From contig NZ_JAELUG010000008.1 in assembly GCF_016429255.1 (NCBI RefSeq), positions 1 to 64,000 of the forward strand: a DNA stretch of 64,000 bases, given 5' to 3'. Source of the stretch: Rhizobium sp. ASV8. Lineage in GTDB: Bacteria; Pseudomonadota; Alphaproteobacteria; Rhizobiales; Rhizobiaceae. The translations under genes and the position numbers were made by a program. The notes beneath the pieces were generated by a model, which saw nothing but the letters and a program-made list of their open reading frames with translations, was not told the origin of the DNA and did no database searches. Of this stretch, positions 17,072 through 25,440 are shown piece by piece; position 1 is the first letter of the stretch, and the number at the start of each line of letters is the position of its first letter.

Positions 17072-17159
17072 TCGACTATCGCTTCAGGGAGGAATGGGGG
17101 CTTCCTCCCTGTGGCATCGCCTCGCAACGCGCCTCAGGCTTGCGGGGCGATGCTGGCAT

Positions 17160-17909
17160 TCAGAGGGTGCTCATGCCGCCGTCGATGACCAGCTCGGCGC
17201 CGACGGTAAAGGCCGATTCATCGGAAGCCAGGAAAACGATCGCTTTGGCGATTTCGCTGGAATTGCCAAAGCGTCCGGCCGGGATCTGGCTCTGGATCTG
17301 GGCGCCCATCGCCTTCGCATCAGCGTCCGAGAGGCCGAACTTGCTGTGCAGCGGCGTTGCGACGGGGCCGGGGCTGACGGCATTGACGCGGATGCCGCGA
17401 CCGATCAGTTCGCCGGAAAGCGTCTTGGCCAGCGTCAGCAAGGCACCCTTGGTCAGCGCATAGACACTGGAATTCGGCATGCCGATATGGGCATTGATCG
17501 AGGTATTCAGAACGATCGAGGCCGGGTTGGAGAGGATCGGCAGCAGAGCTTGAATGAGGAAGAACGGGCCCTTCACGTTGACGGCGAGGGACTTGTCGAA
17601 GGCGGCTTCGCTCCATTGTTCAAGCGGGCCGAACTCCGCGATGCCGGCATTGACGAAGAGAATGTCCAGGTGGCCAAAGGCCTTCCTGACGGCTTCCGAC
17701 ACGGCTTTTTGGCCTTCGGTATTGCCGGCATCGGCCTGGATGACGAGGGCCTTGTCGCCAAGCTCGCCGCGGGCGGCTTCGATATTGGCGGGGTTGCTGC
17801 CGGTGACGATGACGCGGGCGCCTTCCGCAATGAACTGGCGGGCCGTTTCGAGGCCGATACCGGTGGTGCCGCCGGTGATGAGTGCCGTCTTGTTTTGCAG
17901 GCGTGACAT
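17160..17909 (-). CDS. SDR-family oxidoreductase
   Basis: A 249-residue classical short-chain dehydrogenase. It has the NAD(P)-binding TGGTTGIGLE near residue 14, NAGIAEFG (NAG motif), the catalytic Ser in INAHIGMPNSSVYALTKGA with YxxxK (Tyr-Ala-Leu-Thr-Lys), and the C-terminal IDGGMSTL. The substrate is unknown. The ATG at 17909 has AAGGAAAAGATC before it. It is divergent from a LysR gene whose start codon lies in an inverted repeat, so it is probably the regulator's target. Confidence 0.9.
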   Translation of the reverse strand: MSRLQNKTALITGGTTGIGLETARQFIAEGARVIVTGSNPANIEAARGELGDKALVIQADAGNTEGQKAVSEAVRKAFGHLDILFVNAGIAEFGPLEQWSEAAFDKSLAVNVKGPFFLIQALLPILSNPASIVLNTSINAHIGMPNSSVYALTKGALLTLAKTLSGELIGRGIRVNAVSPGPVATPLHSKFGLSDADAKAMGAQIQSQIPAGRFGNSSEIAKAIVFLASDESAFTVGAELVIDGGMSTL

Positions 17910-17980
17910 GATCTTTTCCTTCAGGGTTGGTGGAGGGCGGCGCCTCCGTTGTTTCCGTTGAGAAAGATATGGCCTGAAAT

Positions 17981-18037
17981 CATCGTTCGGATTAGTCTGC
18001 AAATAATGGAATTCGAATTCGGAGTTTCCGAACGATG
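17981..18037. promoter_or_regulatory. Candidate LysR operator in the SDR-lysR divergent region
   Basis: Perfect 11-bp arms CATCGTTCGGA (17981-17991) and TCCGAACGATG (18027-18037) are separated by 35 bases. A perfect 12-bp palindrome GAATTCGAATTC lies inside at 18009-18020. The right arm includes the ATG of the LysR gene, so a bound regulator would block its own translation start region. This fits autorepression with divergent activation. Confidence 0.5.
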
Positions 18038-18940
18038 CTGAAGATCGAGGGGATCGTGACATTCGTGGCCGTTGCGGAAGCAGGGTCGATCAGCGAAGCG
18101 GCGCGACGTTTGCGCCTGTCGAAATCGGTCGTCAGCGAGCGCTTGTCGGAGATGGAGCGGACATTGGGCGCGATCCTGCTTCATCGCACCACACGCAAAT
18201 TGACCCTCACAGAGGATGGCACAGCCTTTCTGGAGCGCGCGACCCGCATTGCCCAGGAGGTGCGCGAGGCAGCAGCCGATCTTGCCGAGCGGCGCGGAAC
18301 GCTGATGGGGCCGCTGCGCATCGCCGCCCCCGTCACCTTCGGCCGCCTGCATCTTGGCCCAGCTCTCTATCCGTTTCTGGCAGAGCATCCGGAAATCGAG
18401 CTGACGCTCGATCTCGACGACCGTCGGGTCGATGCCGCATCGGATGGCTATGACGCGATCATTCGTCATGGCCTGATTGCCGACTCGCGCCTCGTTGCAT
18501 GGAAGCTTGCCCGCAGCCGCCGCCTGCTCGTGGCGTCGCCGGAGTATCTCGGCCGCCACGGCCGGCCCATGTCCTTATCGGATCTCGAAGATCATCGCGG
18601 CATCTTTTACACCAATCGCGGTGTCGCCGACTGGCGTTTTCAGGGGCCGGACGGCGCGGTCGTCATCCGGGGAAAGCTTGCATTGGGCGTCAACAATGGC
18701 GATGTCCTCCACGATGCAGCCATTGCCGGGCTTGGCATTGCGCTGTTGCCGGCCTTCATTGCAGGGCCTTCGGTCAGAGATGGGCAGCTCGTCGAAATCG
18801 ACGTCGGTTATCGGCCGGAGCCGGAATTCATCTTCATGGCCCATCCGGAGGGGCGCAATCCCTCGGCAAAGCTCAGAGCTATCGCCGATCATCTGAGGAA
18901 GGCGTTCGGCGATCCGCCCTATTGGGAGCGGAGCGCGTGA
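18035..18940 (+). CDS. LysR-family transcriptional regulator
   Basis: A 301-residue LysR protein of the CrgA/AaeR-like subgroup. The N-terminal HTH reads IVTFVAVAEAGSISEAARRLRLSKSVVSERLSEMERTLG, followed by the RMR/TTRKLTLTEDG linker region and a periplasmic-binding-like effector domain. It is divergent from the SDR oxidoreductase gene, which it probably controls. The spacer holds a strong inverted repeat that overlaps this start codon. Confidence 0.88.
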   Translation: MLKIEGIVTFVAVAEAGSISEAARRLRLSKSVVSERLSEMERTLGAILLHRTTRKLTLTEDGTAFLERATRIAQEVREAAADLAERRGTLMGPLRIAAPVTFGRLHLGPALYPFLAEHPEIELTLDLDDRRVDAASDGYDAIIRHGLIADSRLVAWKLARSRRLLVASPEYLGRHGRPMSLSDLEDHRGIFYTNRGVADWRFQGPDGAVVIRGKLALGVNNGDVLHDAAIAGLGIALLPAFIAGPSVRDGQLVEIDVGYRPEPEFIFMAHPEGRNPSAKLRAIADHLRKAFGDPPYWERSA

Positions 18941-18990
18941 CGAACGCATGTCGCGAAAAGATGCGCGAACCGGAACTATCGTAGCGCGAT

Positions 18991-19878
18991 CTAGGCAATG
19001 AGGCTCATGAGATTGGCAACGATCGGTGATCGCTGCGCTTTGAGGCTGGCAAGGCCGAGCCGCGCCACGATGGGTGGCCCGTCGATTTGTCGATATACAA
19101 CGCCGTCGAGCTTGATCTGTCCGATGGACGCCGGAACGATGGAAACACCGAGATTGGCGGCGACGAGATTGACGACGGAGGGGATCTGCGGTGCCTCCTG
19201 TGTCACCAAGAGTTCGAAGCCTGCATTCCGGCATGCCGCAACGATATCGTCATAGAGGCTCAGCCCCACCATACGCGGAAAGAGAATGAAGGGTTCGCCG
19301 GCCAAGGCCGCGATCGGCACGCGGTCTTTCTTTGCAAGCGGATGACGTGCCGGCAGGGCGATCAGCATTGGCTCGTCTGCAAAGCGTTTCAGGCGAACGT
19401 CTCTCGGGTCCTCAAGGCCGGGCCGGATGAAAGCGGCATCGATTTCGCCGCGCATCAGCCGCTCCATCAGCGCATTGGTGTTCATCTCGGTGAGAGACAG
19501 CCGCACTTCCGGCCAATGGCCTCGAAACTCGCGAATGGTCGCCGTGACGATGGTGTTGAAGGCGGAGGAGGCAGTGAAGCCGAGCGAGAGGCGGCCGATC
19601 TCGCCACGATTGGCACGCTGGGCGGCAAGCTTTGCCTTTTCCGCGGCATCGACTGCCATTCGTGCTTCAACCAGAAAGGCTTCGCCCGCCGCCGTCAACT
19701 CCGCACCATGGGGCACGCGGTGGAACAGTTGCGCGCCGACCTCGTTTTCCAGATCCCTGATCTGCTGGCTGAGCGGCGGTTGCCCGATGCCGAGCGCGGC
19801 GGCGGCGCGGGTGAAATTCCCGGCCTCCGCGAGCGCCAGGAAATAGCGAATATGACGCAGCTCCAACACTATCTCCAA
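18991..19878 (-). CDS. LysR-family transcriptional regulator (BenM/CatM-like subgroup)
   Basis: A 295-residue LysR protein: ELRHIRYFLALAEAGNFTRAAAALGIGQPPLSQQIRDLE is the HTH region typical of the aromatic-catabolism subgroup, followed by an effector domain. The precise start (Met1 or an alternative codon a few residues in) is unsettled. It is divergent from an MFS exporter at 19965 and likely regulates it. No aromatic catabolic genes lie nearby. Confidence 0.87.
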   Translation of the reverse strand: MEIVLELRHIRYFLALAEAGNFTRAAAALGIGQPPLSQQIRDLENEVGAQLFHRVPHGAELTAAGEAFLVEARMAVDAAEKAKLAAQRANRGEIGRLSLGFTASSAFNTIVTATIREFRGHWPEVRLSLTEMNTNALMERLMRGEIDAAFIRPGLEDPRDVRLKRFADEPMLIALPARHPLAKKDRVPIAALAGEPFILFPRMVGLSLYDDIVAACRNAGFELLVTQEAPQIPSVVNLVAANLGVSIVPASIGQIKLDGVVYRQIDGPPIVARLGLASLKAQRSPIVANLMSLIA

Positions 19879-19964
19879 AAGCTATTGAGATCGCCTGTCC
19901 CATATATTGGACTAATGAAGCCGACCTGACTAGATTTGTGGGCAAGAAAGATCAGGTGCCCATC

Positions 19965-21248
19965 ATGTTCCGCGCCGCAAGCAAGCAGCAAACCACAGCT
20001 TCCGAAGTTCCGTCCCGTCCCGAACTGACGCTCGTCAGGAACGAGCAGCCGTCCGAAACCAGGCAGTTTCTGACGCGCGGCACGCCCGCCTTCCGCCGCG
20101 CGACCATTGCCTTGTTCCTCTCGGGCTTTGCCACCTTCTCGCTGCTTTATTGCGTGCAGCCGCTGATGCCGATCTTCTCGCAAGATTTCGGCGTCACGCC
20201 CGCCGCAAGCTCGCTATCACTCTCGCTTTCGACAGGCTTTCTGGCCTTCGCGATCTTCGGTGCCGCTGCCGTTTCCGAAAGCCTCGGTCGCCGCAGCCTG
20301 ATGTTCATATCGCTGCTCGGCGCGGCTATCTGCACGATCGTTTGTGCTGTATCGCCGAGCTGGCACATGCTGCTTGTCGTCCGTGCTCTCGAAGGCTTCC
20401 TGCTGGGTGGGGTGCCCGCGGTTGCCATGACCTATCTCGCTGAAGAGATCGAGCCGCGCGGCCTTGGCGGCGCCATGGGCCTCTATATCGCAGGTAATGC
20501 CTTCGGTGGCATGGCCGGACGCGTCGTGACGGGTACGATCGCAGAGTTTATGAGTTGGCGACCGGCGCTCGCCGCCGTCGGCATTCTCGGCCTGATCGCT
20601 GCCGTTGGCTTCCTCTATCTGCTGCCGCCGTCGCGCAATTTCACCCCGCGCAAGGGATTCGATGTTGCCTTCCACGTGAAGGCCTGGGGCGGACATTTCG
20701 GCAATGCGGCGTTGCCGCTGCTGTTCGCCATCGGCTTTCTGGTGATGGGGTCTTTCGTCACGGTCTACAACTATATCGGTTTCCGCCTCGTCGCTGCGCC
20801 CTATCATCTCAGCCAGACCGAACTCGGCCTGATCTTCACGGCCTATCTCTTCGGCATCGTCGCCTCCTGGGCCGCGGGTCTGCTCGGAGACCGCATCGGC
20901 CATTTCGTCGTGCTGCCGATTGGCGTGCTGATTGCGGCACTCGGTGCAGCGGTTACGCTTTCCAGCTCCCTGCCGCTGATCATTCTCGGCATCGTTCTGG
21001 TGACGATCGGCTTCTTTGTGACCCATTCCGTCGCCAGCGCATTGGTTGGGCGACTGGCCCGCAGCTTCAAGGGGCATGCCTCCTCGCTCTATTTGCTCGC
21101 CTATTATCTGGGCTCCAGCATCGCGGGCTCGGTCGGCGGCTATTTCTGGCTTGCCGATGGCTGGAATGCCGTGGTTGCCTTCATCCTCTTCATGCTGGCA
21201 CTATGTCTCATCAGTGCCCTTGCAGTCGCCAGACTGGCGCGTCGTTGA
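19965..21248 (+). CDS. MFS transporter, YnfM-like
   Basis: About 427 residues with twelve hydrophobic segments after an N-terminal cytoplasmic tail of roughly 40 residues. MFS signatures include SLGRRSLMF after helix 2 and the helix 5 Gly-rich segment. A GTG at 19938 is an alternative start, adding nine residues. The closest type I recognise is the arabinose/sugar-efflux YnfM group; the substrate is unknown. It is divergent from the LysR gene, probably its regulator, and followed 13 bases later by a VOC gene. Confidence 0.85.
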   Translation: MFRAASKQQTTASEVPSRPELTLVRNEQPSETRQFLTRGTPAFRRATIALFLSGFATFSLLYCVQPLMPIFSQDFGVTPAASSLSLSLSTGFLAFAIFGAAAVSESLGRRSLMFISLLGAAICTIVCAVSPSWHMLLVVRALEGFLLGGVPAVAMTYLAEEIEPRGLGGAMGLYIAGNAFGGMAGRVVTGTIAEFMSWRPALAAVGILGLIAAVGFLYLLPPSRNFTPRKGFDVAFHVKAWGGHFGNAALPLLFAIGFLVMGSFVTVYNYIGFRLVAAPYHLSQTELGLIFTAYLFGIVASWAAGLLGDRIGHFVVLPIGVLIAALGAAVTLSSSLPLIILGIVLVTIGFFVTHSVASALVGRLARSFKGHASSLYLLAYYLGSSIAGSVGGYFWLADGWNAVVAFILFMLALCLISALAVARLARR

Positions 21249-21261
21249 AACCGGAGCCGCT

Positions 21262-21648
21262 ATGATCCACATCGACCATCTCGATCATCTGGTGCTCACG
21301 GTGGAGAGCATCGATGCGAGCTGCGATTTCTACGCCCGCGTTCTCGGCATGGGTGTCGAAACCTTCGGGGAAGGCCGCAAGGCTCTCACCTTCGGCAATC
21401 AGAAGATCAATCTGCACCGTGCCGGCCATGAGTTCGAGCCCAAGGCCGATCGGCCGACGCCGGGTTCTGCCGATCTTTGCTTCATCAGCCACACGCCGCT
21501 GGATGACGTCGTCGCTCATCTAGAGGCAGAGGGTGTCGCGATCTCGGAAGGCCCCGTTCGCCGCACCGGCGCCACCGGCCCCATTCTATCGGTTTACTTC
21601 CGCGATCCGGACAACAATCTGATCGAAGTGTCCAACAACCTATCCTGA
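21262..21648 (+). CDS. VOC-superfamily (glyoxalase/bleomycin-resistance) protein
   Basis: A 128-residue single VOC module pair: IDHLDHLVLTVESIDASCDFYARVLGM at the start with a metal-ligand His, LHRAGHEFEP in the middle, and YFRDPDNNLIEVSNN at the end with the typical metal-binding Glu. Family members act on glyoxal adducts, fosfomycin or aromatic diols; which one cannot be told. It starts 13 bases after the MFS stop and is probably in the same operon. Confidence 0.85.
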   Translation: MIHIDHLDHLVLTVESIDASCDFYARVLGMGVETFGEGRKALTFGNQKINLHRAGHEFEPKADRPTPGSADLCFISHTPLDDVVAHLEAEGVAISEGPVRRTGATGPILSVYFRDPDNNLIEVSNNLS

Positions 21649-21733
21649 GATCACATAGACACATCGTCAGGCGTTTCCTCGCGGACCGATCTCCGAATGT
21701 GGCCGCTTGACTTCCGAAATCTCGGCCTATATT

Positions 21734-21763
21734 AAACCAATAAGTTAATTAACTTTATGGTTT
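21734..21763. promoter_or_regulatory. Palindromic operator upstream of arsR-like gene
   Basis: A 30-bp near-perfect palindrome with outer arms AAACCA and TGGTTT and a perfect 14-bp core AAGTTAATTAACTT at 21742-21755. It ends 10 bases before the ArsR-family start codon, so it should overlap the ribosome site or promoter. ArsR-type dimers usually bind AT-rich palindromes, so autoregulation is likely. Confidence 0.6.
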
Positions 21764-21773
21764 ATCAAGTCGC

Positions 21774-22115
21774 ATGGACACATTGAGCGTGACCCTTTCG
21801 GCCCTTGCCGATCCAACCCGCCGGGCGATCCTGGCGCGGCTGGCGAGTGGCGAGGCATACGTCTCCGAACTGGCCGAACCTTTCGACATGTCGCTGGTGG
21901 CCGTATCCAAACATCTCAAGGTGCTGGAGAAGGCCGGTTTGATTTCAAAGGGCAGGGAGGCGCAGTGGCGGCCCTGCCGGCTGGAACCCAAGCCGCTCCG
22001 GCAGGTGGACGACTGGCTGGAAAGCTATCGGCAGTTCTGGAACGACAATCTCGATCGCTTGGAAGCCTATGCAGCGCTATTGCAACAAGGAGAGGTGGAT
22101 GAGCCAAGCACATGA
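21774..22115 (+). CDS. ArsR-family (winged helix) transcriptional regulator
   Basis: 113 residues with the ArsR winged helix: LSALADPTRRAILARLASGEAYVSELAEPFDMSLVAVSKHLKVLEKAGLI. No CxC metal site is seen, as expected for the non-metal group that is paired with SRPBCC proteins. The 3' end overlaps the SRPBCC gene by 17 bases. A 30-bp palindrome lies just upstream and is the likely operator. Confidence 0.9.
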   Translation: MDTLSVTLSALADPTRRAILARLASGEAYVSELAEPFDMSLVAVSKHLKVLEKAGLISKGREAQWRPCRLEPKPLRQVDDWLESYRQFWNDNLDRLEAYAALLQQGEVDEPST

Positions 22116-22581
22116 CGATCGCAACATGCGCCAACCGCGCGAAATCGTGCTGACCCGCGAGATTGCAGCGCCGCGTGCATTGCTGTTTCGCCTTTGGACG
22201 GAACCTGAGCATCTGATGCGCTGGTGGGGGCCGCAAAACATGACGGCGCCATCTGCTTCCGTCGACCTGAGGGAAGGCGGCGCCTGGCGCCACTGCATTC
22301 TGACGCAGGAGGGCAAGGAATATTGGAGCCACGGACGCTATCTGGAGATTGCCCCGCCAGAGCGCCTCGTCTTTTCCTTCGCCTGGGAGAACCAGGAGGG
22401 CAACGCCGAGCATCCGATGCAGGTCACCGTGGAATTTCACGAGCGTGGCGAGAAGACGCACCTCGTCTTCCGCAAGGTCGAACTACCAGACGATACCGAA
22501 CTGAAGCTGCAGACCGGCGGTTGGGCGCAAGCCCTCGACAAATATGCCGCCTATGCGGAAGCCACCTCAAGGGAAGGATGA
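22099..22581 (+). CDS. SRPBCC-family (AHSA1-like) protein
   Basis: About 160 residues with the AHSA1/Aha1-like fold: LTREIAAPRALLFRLWTEPEHLMRWWGP at the start, then GRYLEIAPPERLVFSF and a C-terminal helix GGWAQALDKYAAY. These small cup-shaped proteins bind hydrophobic ligands; function is unknown. The ATG at 22099 has AAGGAGAGG in front of it and overlaps arsR. ArsR plus SRPBCC is a common conserved pair. Confidence 0.85.
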   Translation: MSQAHDDRNMRQPREIVLTREIAAPRALLFRLWTEPEHLMRWWGPQNMTAPSASVDLREGGAWRHCILTQEGKEYWSHGRYLEIAPPERLVFSFAWENQEGNAEHPMQVTVEFHERGEKTHLVFRKVELPDDTELKLQTGGWAQALDKYAAYAEATSREG

Positions 22582-22586
22582 GAGTG

Positions 22587-22991
22587 ATGAAGAAGACCTA
22601 TCACGGAAGCTGCCACTGTGGCGCCGTCGCTTACGAAGCCGATCTCGACCTGCAGGCGGGCACCTTCAAATGCAATTGTTCCATCTGCAAGAAGAAGCGC
22701 AATTGGCTGACCGTCGCCACACCTGCCGATTTCCGTCTGACCTCGGGCGAAGGCAATATCGGTGAATATCAGTTCGGACCGCGCGTCCTGCATCACCTCT
22801 TCTGCAAGACCTGCGGCATCAGCTCCTTCAATCAAGGCGAGAATCCTGCACTCGGCGGCAAGTTCTATGCGATCAGCATCAGTTGCCTGGACGATGCCAC
22901 CGATGAGGAACTGGCCTCGCTTCCCGTGGGATATTTCGATGGTCGCGACGATCGCTTCGATCGGGCGCCGGAAGAGACGCGTTATCTTTAG
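22587..22991 (+). CDS. GFA-family zinc protein
   Basis: About 134 residues of the GFA family (named after glutathione-dependent formaldehyde-activating enzyme). Zinc ligands are visible in GSCHCGAVAYE, CNCSICKKK and CKTCGISSF. The role of most members is unproven. ATG at 22587 is preferred for spacing to GGGAAGG; ATG at 22578 overlaps the previous stop. It is the third gene of the arsR-SRPBCC-GFA operon. Confidence 0.87.
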   Translation: MKKTYHGSCHCGAVAYEADLDLQAGTFKCNCSICKKKRNWLTVATPADFRLTSGEGNIGEYQFGPRVLHHLFCKTCGISSFNQGENPALGGKFYAISISCLDDATDEELASLPVGYFDGRDDRFDRAPEETRYL

Positions 22992-22999
22992 CGCGAGGC

Positions 23000-23668
23000 T
23001 TAGCTCTTGGTGGCGAGCCAGATCACATGACGCGCGCCTGTCTTGCCATTGGCGCGCGTGTTGACCACCTCGGCGGCAAAGCCGCTGTCACGCAGGCGTT
23101 TTGTAAAACGCTCGTCAGGTCCCGAGGACCAGACCGCGAGCACGCCTCCGGGGCGCAATGCATCGCGGGCCGCCTTCAGGCCCTGATAGTCATAAAGACC
23201 GTCATTGGCCTCCGAGGTGATGCCGTCGGGGCCGTTATCGACATCGAGCAGAATGGCGTCGTAAGTGGCCTTGCGGGCGCGGATCAGCGGACGTACGTCG
23301 CCTTCGTGAATGGTCACGCGCGGATCGTCGAGGCAGCCGTCGAAGACCGTTGTCATCGGTCCGCGCGCCCATGAAATTACCGCCGGAACCAGCTCCGCAA
23401 CTGTTACCTTGGCATCCGCATCGAGTTCGCCGAGGGCCGCGCGCAAGGTAAAGCCCATGCCGAGGCCGCCGATCAGGATGTGTTGCGCCTTCCGGCCCTT
23501 GATCTTCTCGCAGGAAAGCGTGGCAAGAGCCCGCTCGGAGCCGCTGAGGCGGCTGTTCATCAGCTCATTGGTGCCGAGCATGATGGAAAATTCCTGGCCG
23601 CGCTGCTTCAAACGCAGCTCGCCGCCGCCAGGGATTTTCGCAGTGTCGAGCAAGGTCCAAGGGATCAC
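23000..23668 (-). CDS. Spermidine-synthase-like SAM-binding protein
   Basis: About 222 residues with a Rossmann-type methyltransferase/spermidine-synthase fold: HILIGGLGMGFTLRAAL is the nucleotide loop, VTVAELVPAVISWA the acidic strand, and DAILLDVDNGPDG the catalytic-region Asp motif. It lacks the N-terminal beta domain of true spermidine synthases, so polyamine synthesis is unproven. I prefer GTG at 23668; TTG at 23674 is possible. Both lie in or next to a hairpin. It is downstream of the ergothioneine-type operon on the same strand. Confidence 0.75.
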   Translation of the reverse strand: MIPWTLLDTAKIPGGGELRLKQRGQEFSIMLGTNELMNSRLSGSERALATLSCEKIKGRKAQHILIGGLGMGFTLRAALGELDADAKVTVAELVPAVISWARGPMTTVFDGCLDDPRVTIHEGDVRPLIRARKATYDAILLDVDNGPDGITSEANDGLYDYQGLKAARDALRPGGVLAVWSSGPDERFTKRLRDSGFAAEVVNTRANGKTGARHVIWLATKS

Positions 23669-23698
23669 GGGCAACTCTCAATTCATGTTAAGTTGCCC
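23669..23698 (-). promoter_or_regulatory. Hairpin between the catabolic operon and the spermidine-synthase-like gene
   Basis: Perfect 8-bp arms GGGCAACT and AGTTGCCC enclose 14 bases. There is no U-run. The stem ends exactly at the preferred GTG start of the next gene, so it may control translation or act as a weak terminator after the urocanase-like gene. Confidence 0.4.
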
Positions 23699-23737
23699 GG
23701 GAACATAGTCTCTCGATGCTGCCAAGAACAGACGCGC

Positions 23738-25399
23738 TTATCCCAAACGGATATAGGGCACATCCTTTTTCGCAACTTCGTCCAGCGCCTCCTCATAGCC
23801 GGCATCGGCATAACGCATGACGCCGAGCGCGGTGTCGTTGGTAAGCGCATGGTCGAGCCGTTCGTCGGCGGCTTGCGTGCCGTCGGCAACCACCGTGACG
23901 CCGCAACTTGTCATGTAGCCGGCATAGCCGCCGCCGCCGGAATGGACGACGACGAGATCGGCCATCGACGAGCAGAGCATCATGGCGTCGATCAGCGGCC
24001 AGTCGGCAATGGCGTCGGAGCCGTCCTTCATGCCCTCGGTCATGATGTTCGGATGCGCCATGGCGCCGGCGTCGAGATGATCGCGCGAGAAGGCGATCGG
24101 GCCCTTCAGCTCACCGCTGGCGACAAGCTCATTGACCCGGCGGGCAAGCTCGGTGCGCTCGCCATGGCCGAGCCAGGCGATACGCGCCGGCAGCCCTTCG
24201 AAGGGGACATGCTCGCGGGCAAGGCGGATCCAGTTGGTGACGATCTTGTTGTCCGGGAACATTTCCAGCAGCAGATCGTCGATGCGGGCGATATCGCTTT
24301 CCTCGCCCGACAGCGCCATCCAGCGGAAGGGGCCGATGGCGCGGCAGAAGAGCGGCCGCAGATAGGCTTCGGTGAAAATCGGGATGTCGAAGGCGTTGGC
24401 GACGCCGCCTTCCTTCGCCTGGGTGCGGATGAGGTTGCCGTTGTCGAAGACTTCGGAGCCCTTTTTCTGGAAGTCCAGCATGGCCTTCACATGCTCGACG
24501 ATCGAGGCGCGGCTTGCCGCCATCAGCTGGCCCTGGCCATCGTCGCGGAGATCCTTGACCTGGGCGAGGCTCATGCCCTTCGGCACGTAGCCATAGACGA
24601 GATCGTGCGCCGAGGTCTGGTCGGTGACGATATCGGGCACGATGCCGCGGCGTGCGATTTCCGGATAGATTTCGGCCGCATTGCCGACAAGGCCGACGGA
24701 AAGCGCCCGCTTCTCCTTGACGGCGGCGTCGATCATCGCCAGCGCGGAATCGAGATCAGGCGCAATCTCCTGCAGATAGCCGATTTCCTGGCGCTTCCTG
24801 GCGCGCTCCGCATCGATATCGACGCAGAGGATAGCAGCCCCCGCCATGCGGCCGGCGAGCGGCTGCGCACCACCCATGCCACCGAGGCCGGCAGTCAGAA
24901 CGAAACGGCCGAAGAGATCGCCGCCGAAGCGACGCTCGGCGATGCGCATGAAGATTTCGTAGGTGCCCTGGATCACGCCCTGGCTGCCGATATATTGCCA
25001 GGCGCCTGCGGTCAGTCCGCCCCAGCAGATCAGGCCCTTGCGCTGCAGCTCGTAGAACACCTCGGCCTTCGCCCATTGCCCCACGATGTTGCAGTTCGCC
25101 ATGATGACGAGCGGCGCCTTGTCATGCGTGCGGATGAGGCCGATCGGCTTGCCTGACTGGATGAGCAGGGTCTGGTTCTCATCCATTTCGGTGAGCGCCT
25201 TGACGATGCCCTTGTGCGCCGCCCAGTTGCGCGCTGCCTTGCCGAGAGCTGCGTAGACGACGAGATTGTCCGGGTCTTCGCCGACCGAGAGCACGTTTTC
25301 GAGCAGGCGCAGCAGGGCCTCCTGCCGCCAGCCCTTGGCACGCAGCTCCGGGCCGCCCGGAATGGGGAATTTCGGGTGACGTGGATTGGCTTTCGGCAT
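23738..25399 (-). CDS. Urocanase-family hydratase, probable thiourocanate hydratase
   Basis: A 553-residue urocanase homologue with the NAD-binding GLGGMGGAQP (173-180) and the conserved active-site region RPLFCRAIGPFRW with Cys352. Several regions differ from my memory of ordinary HutU: CWGGLTAGAWQYIGSQG instead of a YGQMTAGSWIY type, SAHDLVYGYVP instead of SAHDPLNGY, and VVHSGGGGYAGY instead of a LHHGGGVGMG type. Together with its operon partners this suggests hydration of thiourocanate rather than urocanate. It is the last gene of a six-gene operon. Ordinary HutU is the alternative. A GGGAAGGG ribosome site supports the ATG at 25399. Confidence 0.75.
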   Translation of the reverse strand: MPKANPRHPKFPIPGGPELRAKGWRQEALLRLLENVLSVGEDPDNLVVYAALGKAARNWAAHKGIVKALTEMDENQTLLIQSGKPIGLIRTHDKAPLVIMANCNIVGQWAKAEVFYELQRKGLICWGGLTAGAWQYIGSQGVIQGTYEIFMRIAERRFGGDLFGRFVLTAGLGGMGGAQPLAGRMAGAAILCVDIDAERARKRQEIGYLQEIAPDLDSALAMIDAAVKEKRALSVGLVGNAAEIYPEIARRGIVPDIVTDQTSAHDLVYGYVPKGMSLAQVKDLRDDGQGQLMAASRASIVEHVKAMLDFQKKGSEVFDNGNLIRTQAKEGGVANAFDIPIFTEAYLRPLFCRAIGPFRWMALSGEESDIARIDDLLLEMFPDNKIVTNWIRLAREHVPFEGLPARIAWLGHGERTELARRVNELVASGELKGPIAFSRDHLDAGAMAHPNIMTEGMKDGSDAIADWPLIDAMMLCSSMADLVVVHSGGGGYAGYMTSCGVTVVADGTQAADERLDHALTNDTALGVMRYADAGYEEALDEVAKKDVPYIRLG

Positions 25400-25440
25400 G
25401 GATTTCCCTTCCCTGTTTTCTTTGTTGTTTCGGTGGCCGG

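Noticed and set aside
23480..25156. 558-codon open frame on the plus strand opposite the urocanase-like gene
   Set aside because: High-GC codon bias opens antisense frames; the protein is low-complexity with no recognisable domain, and the minus strand has a clear enzyme.
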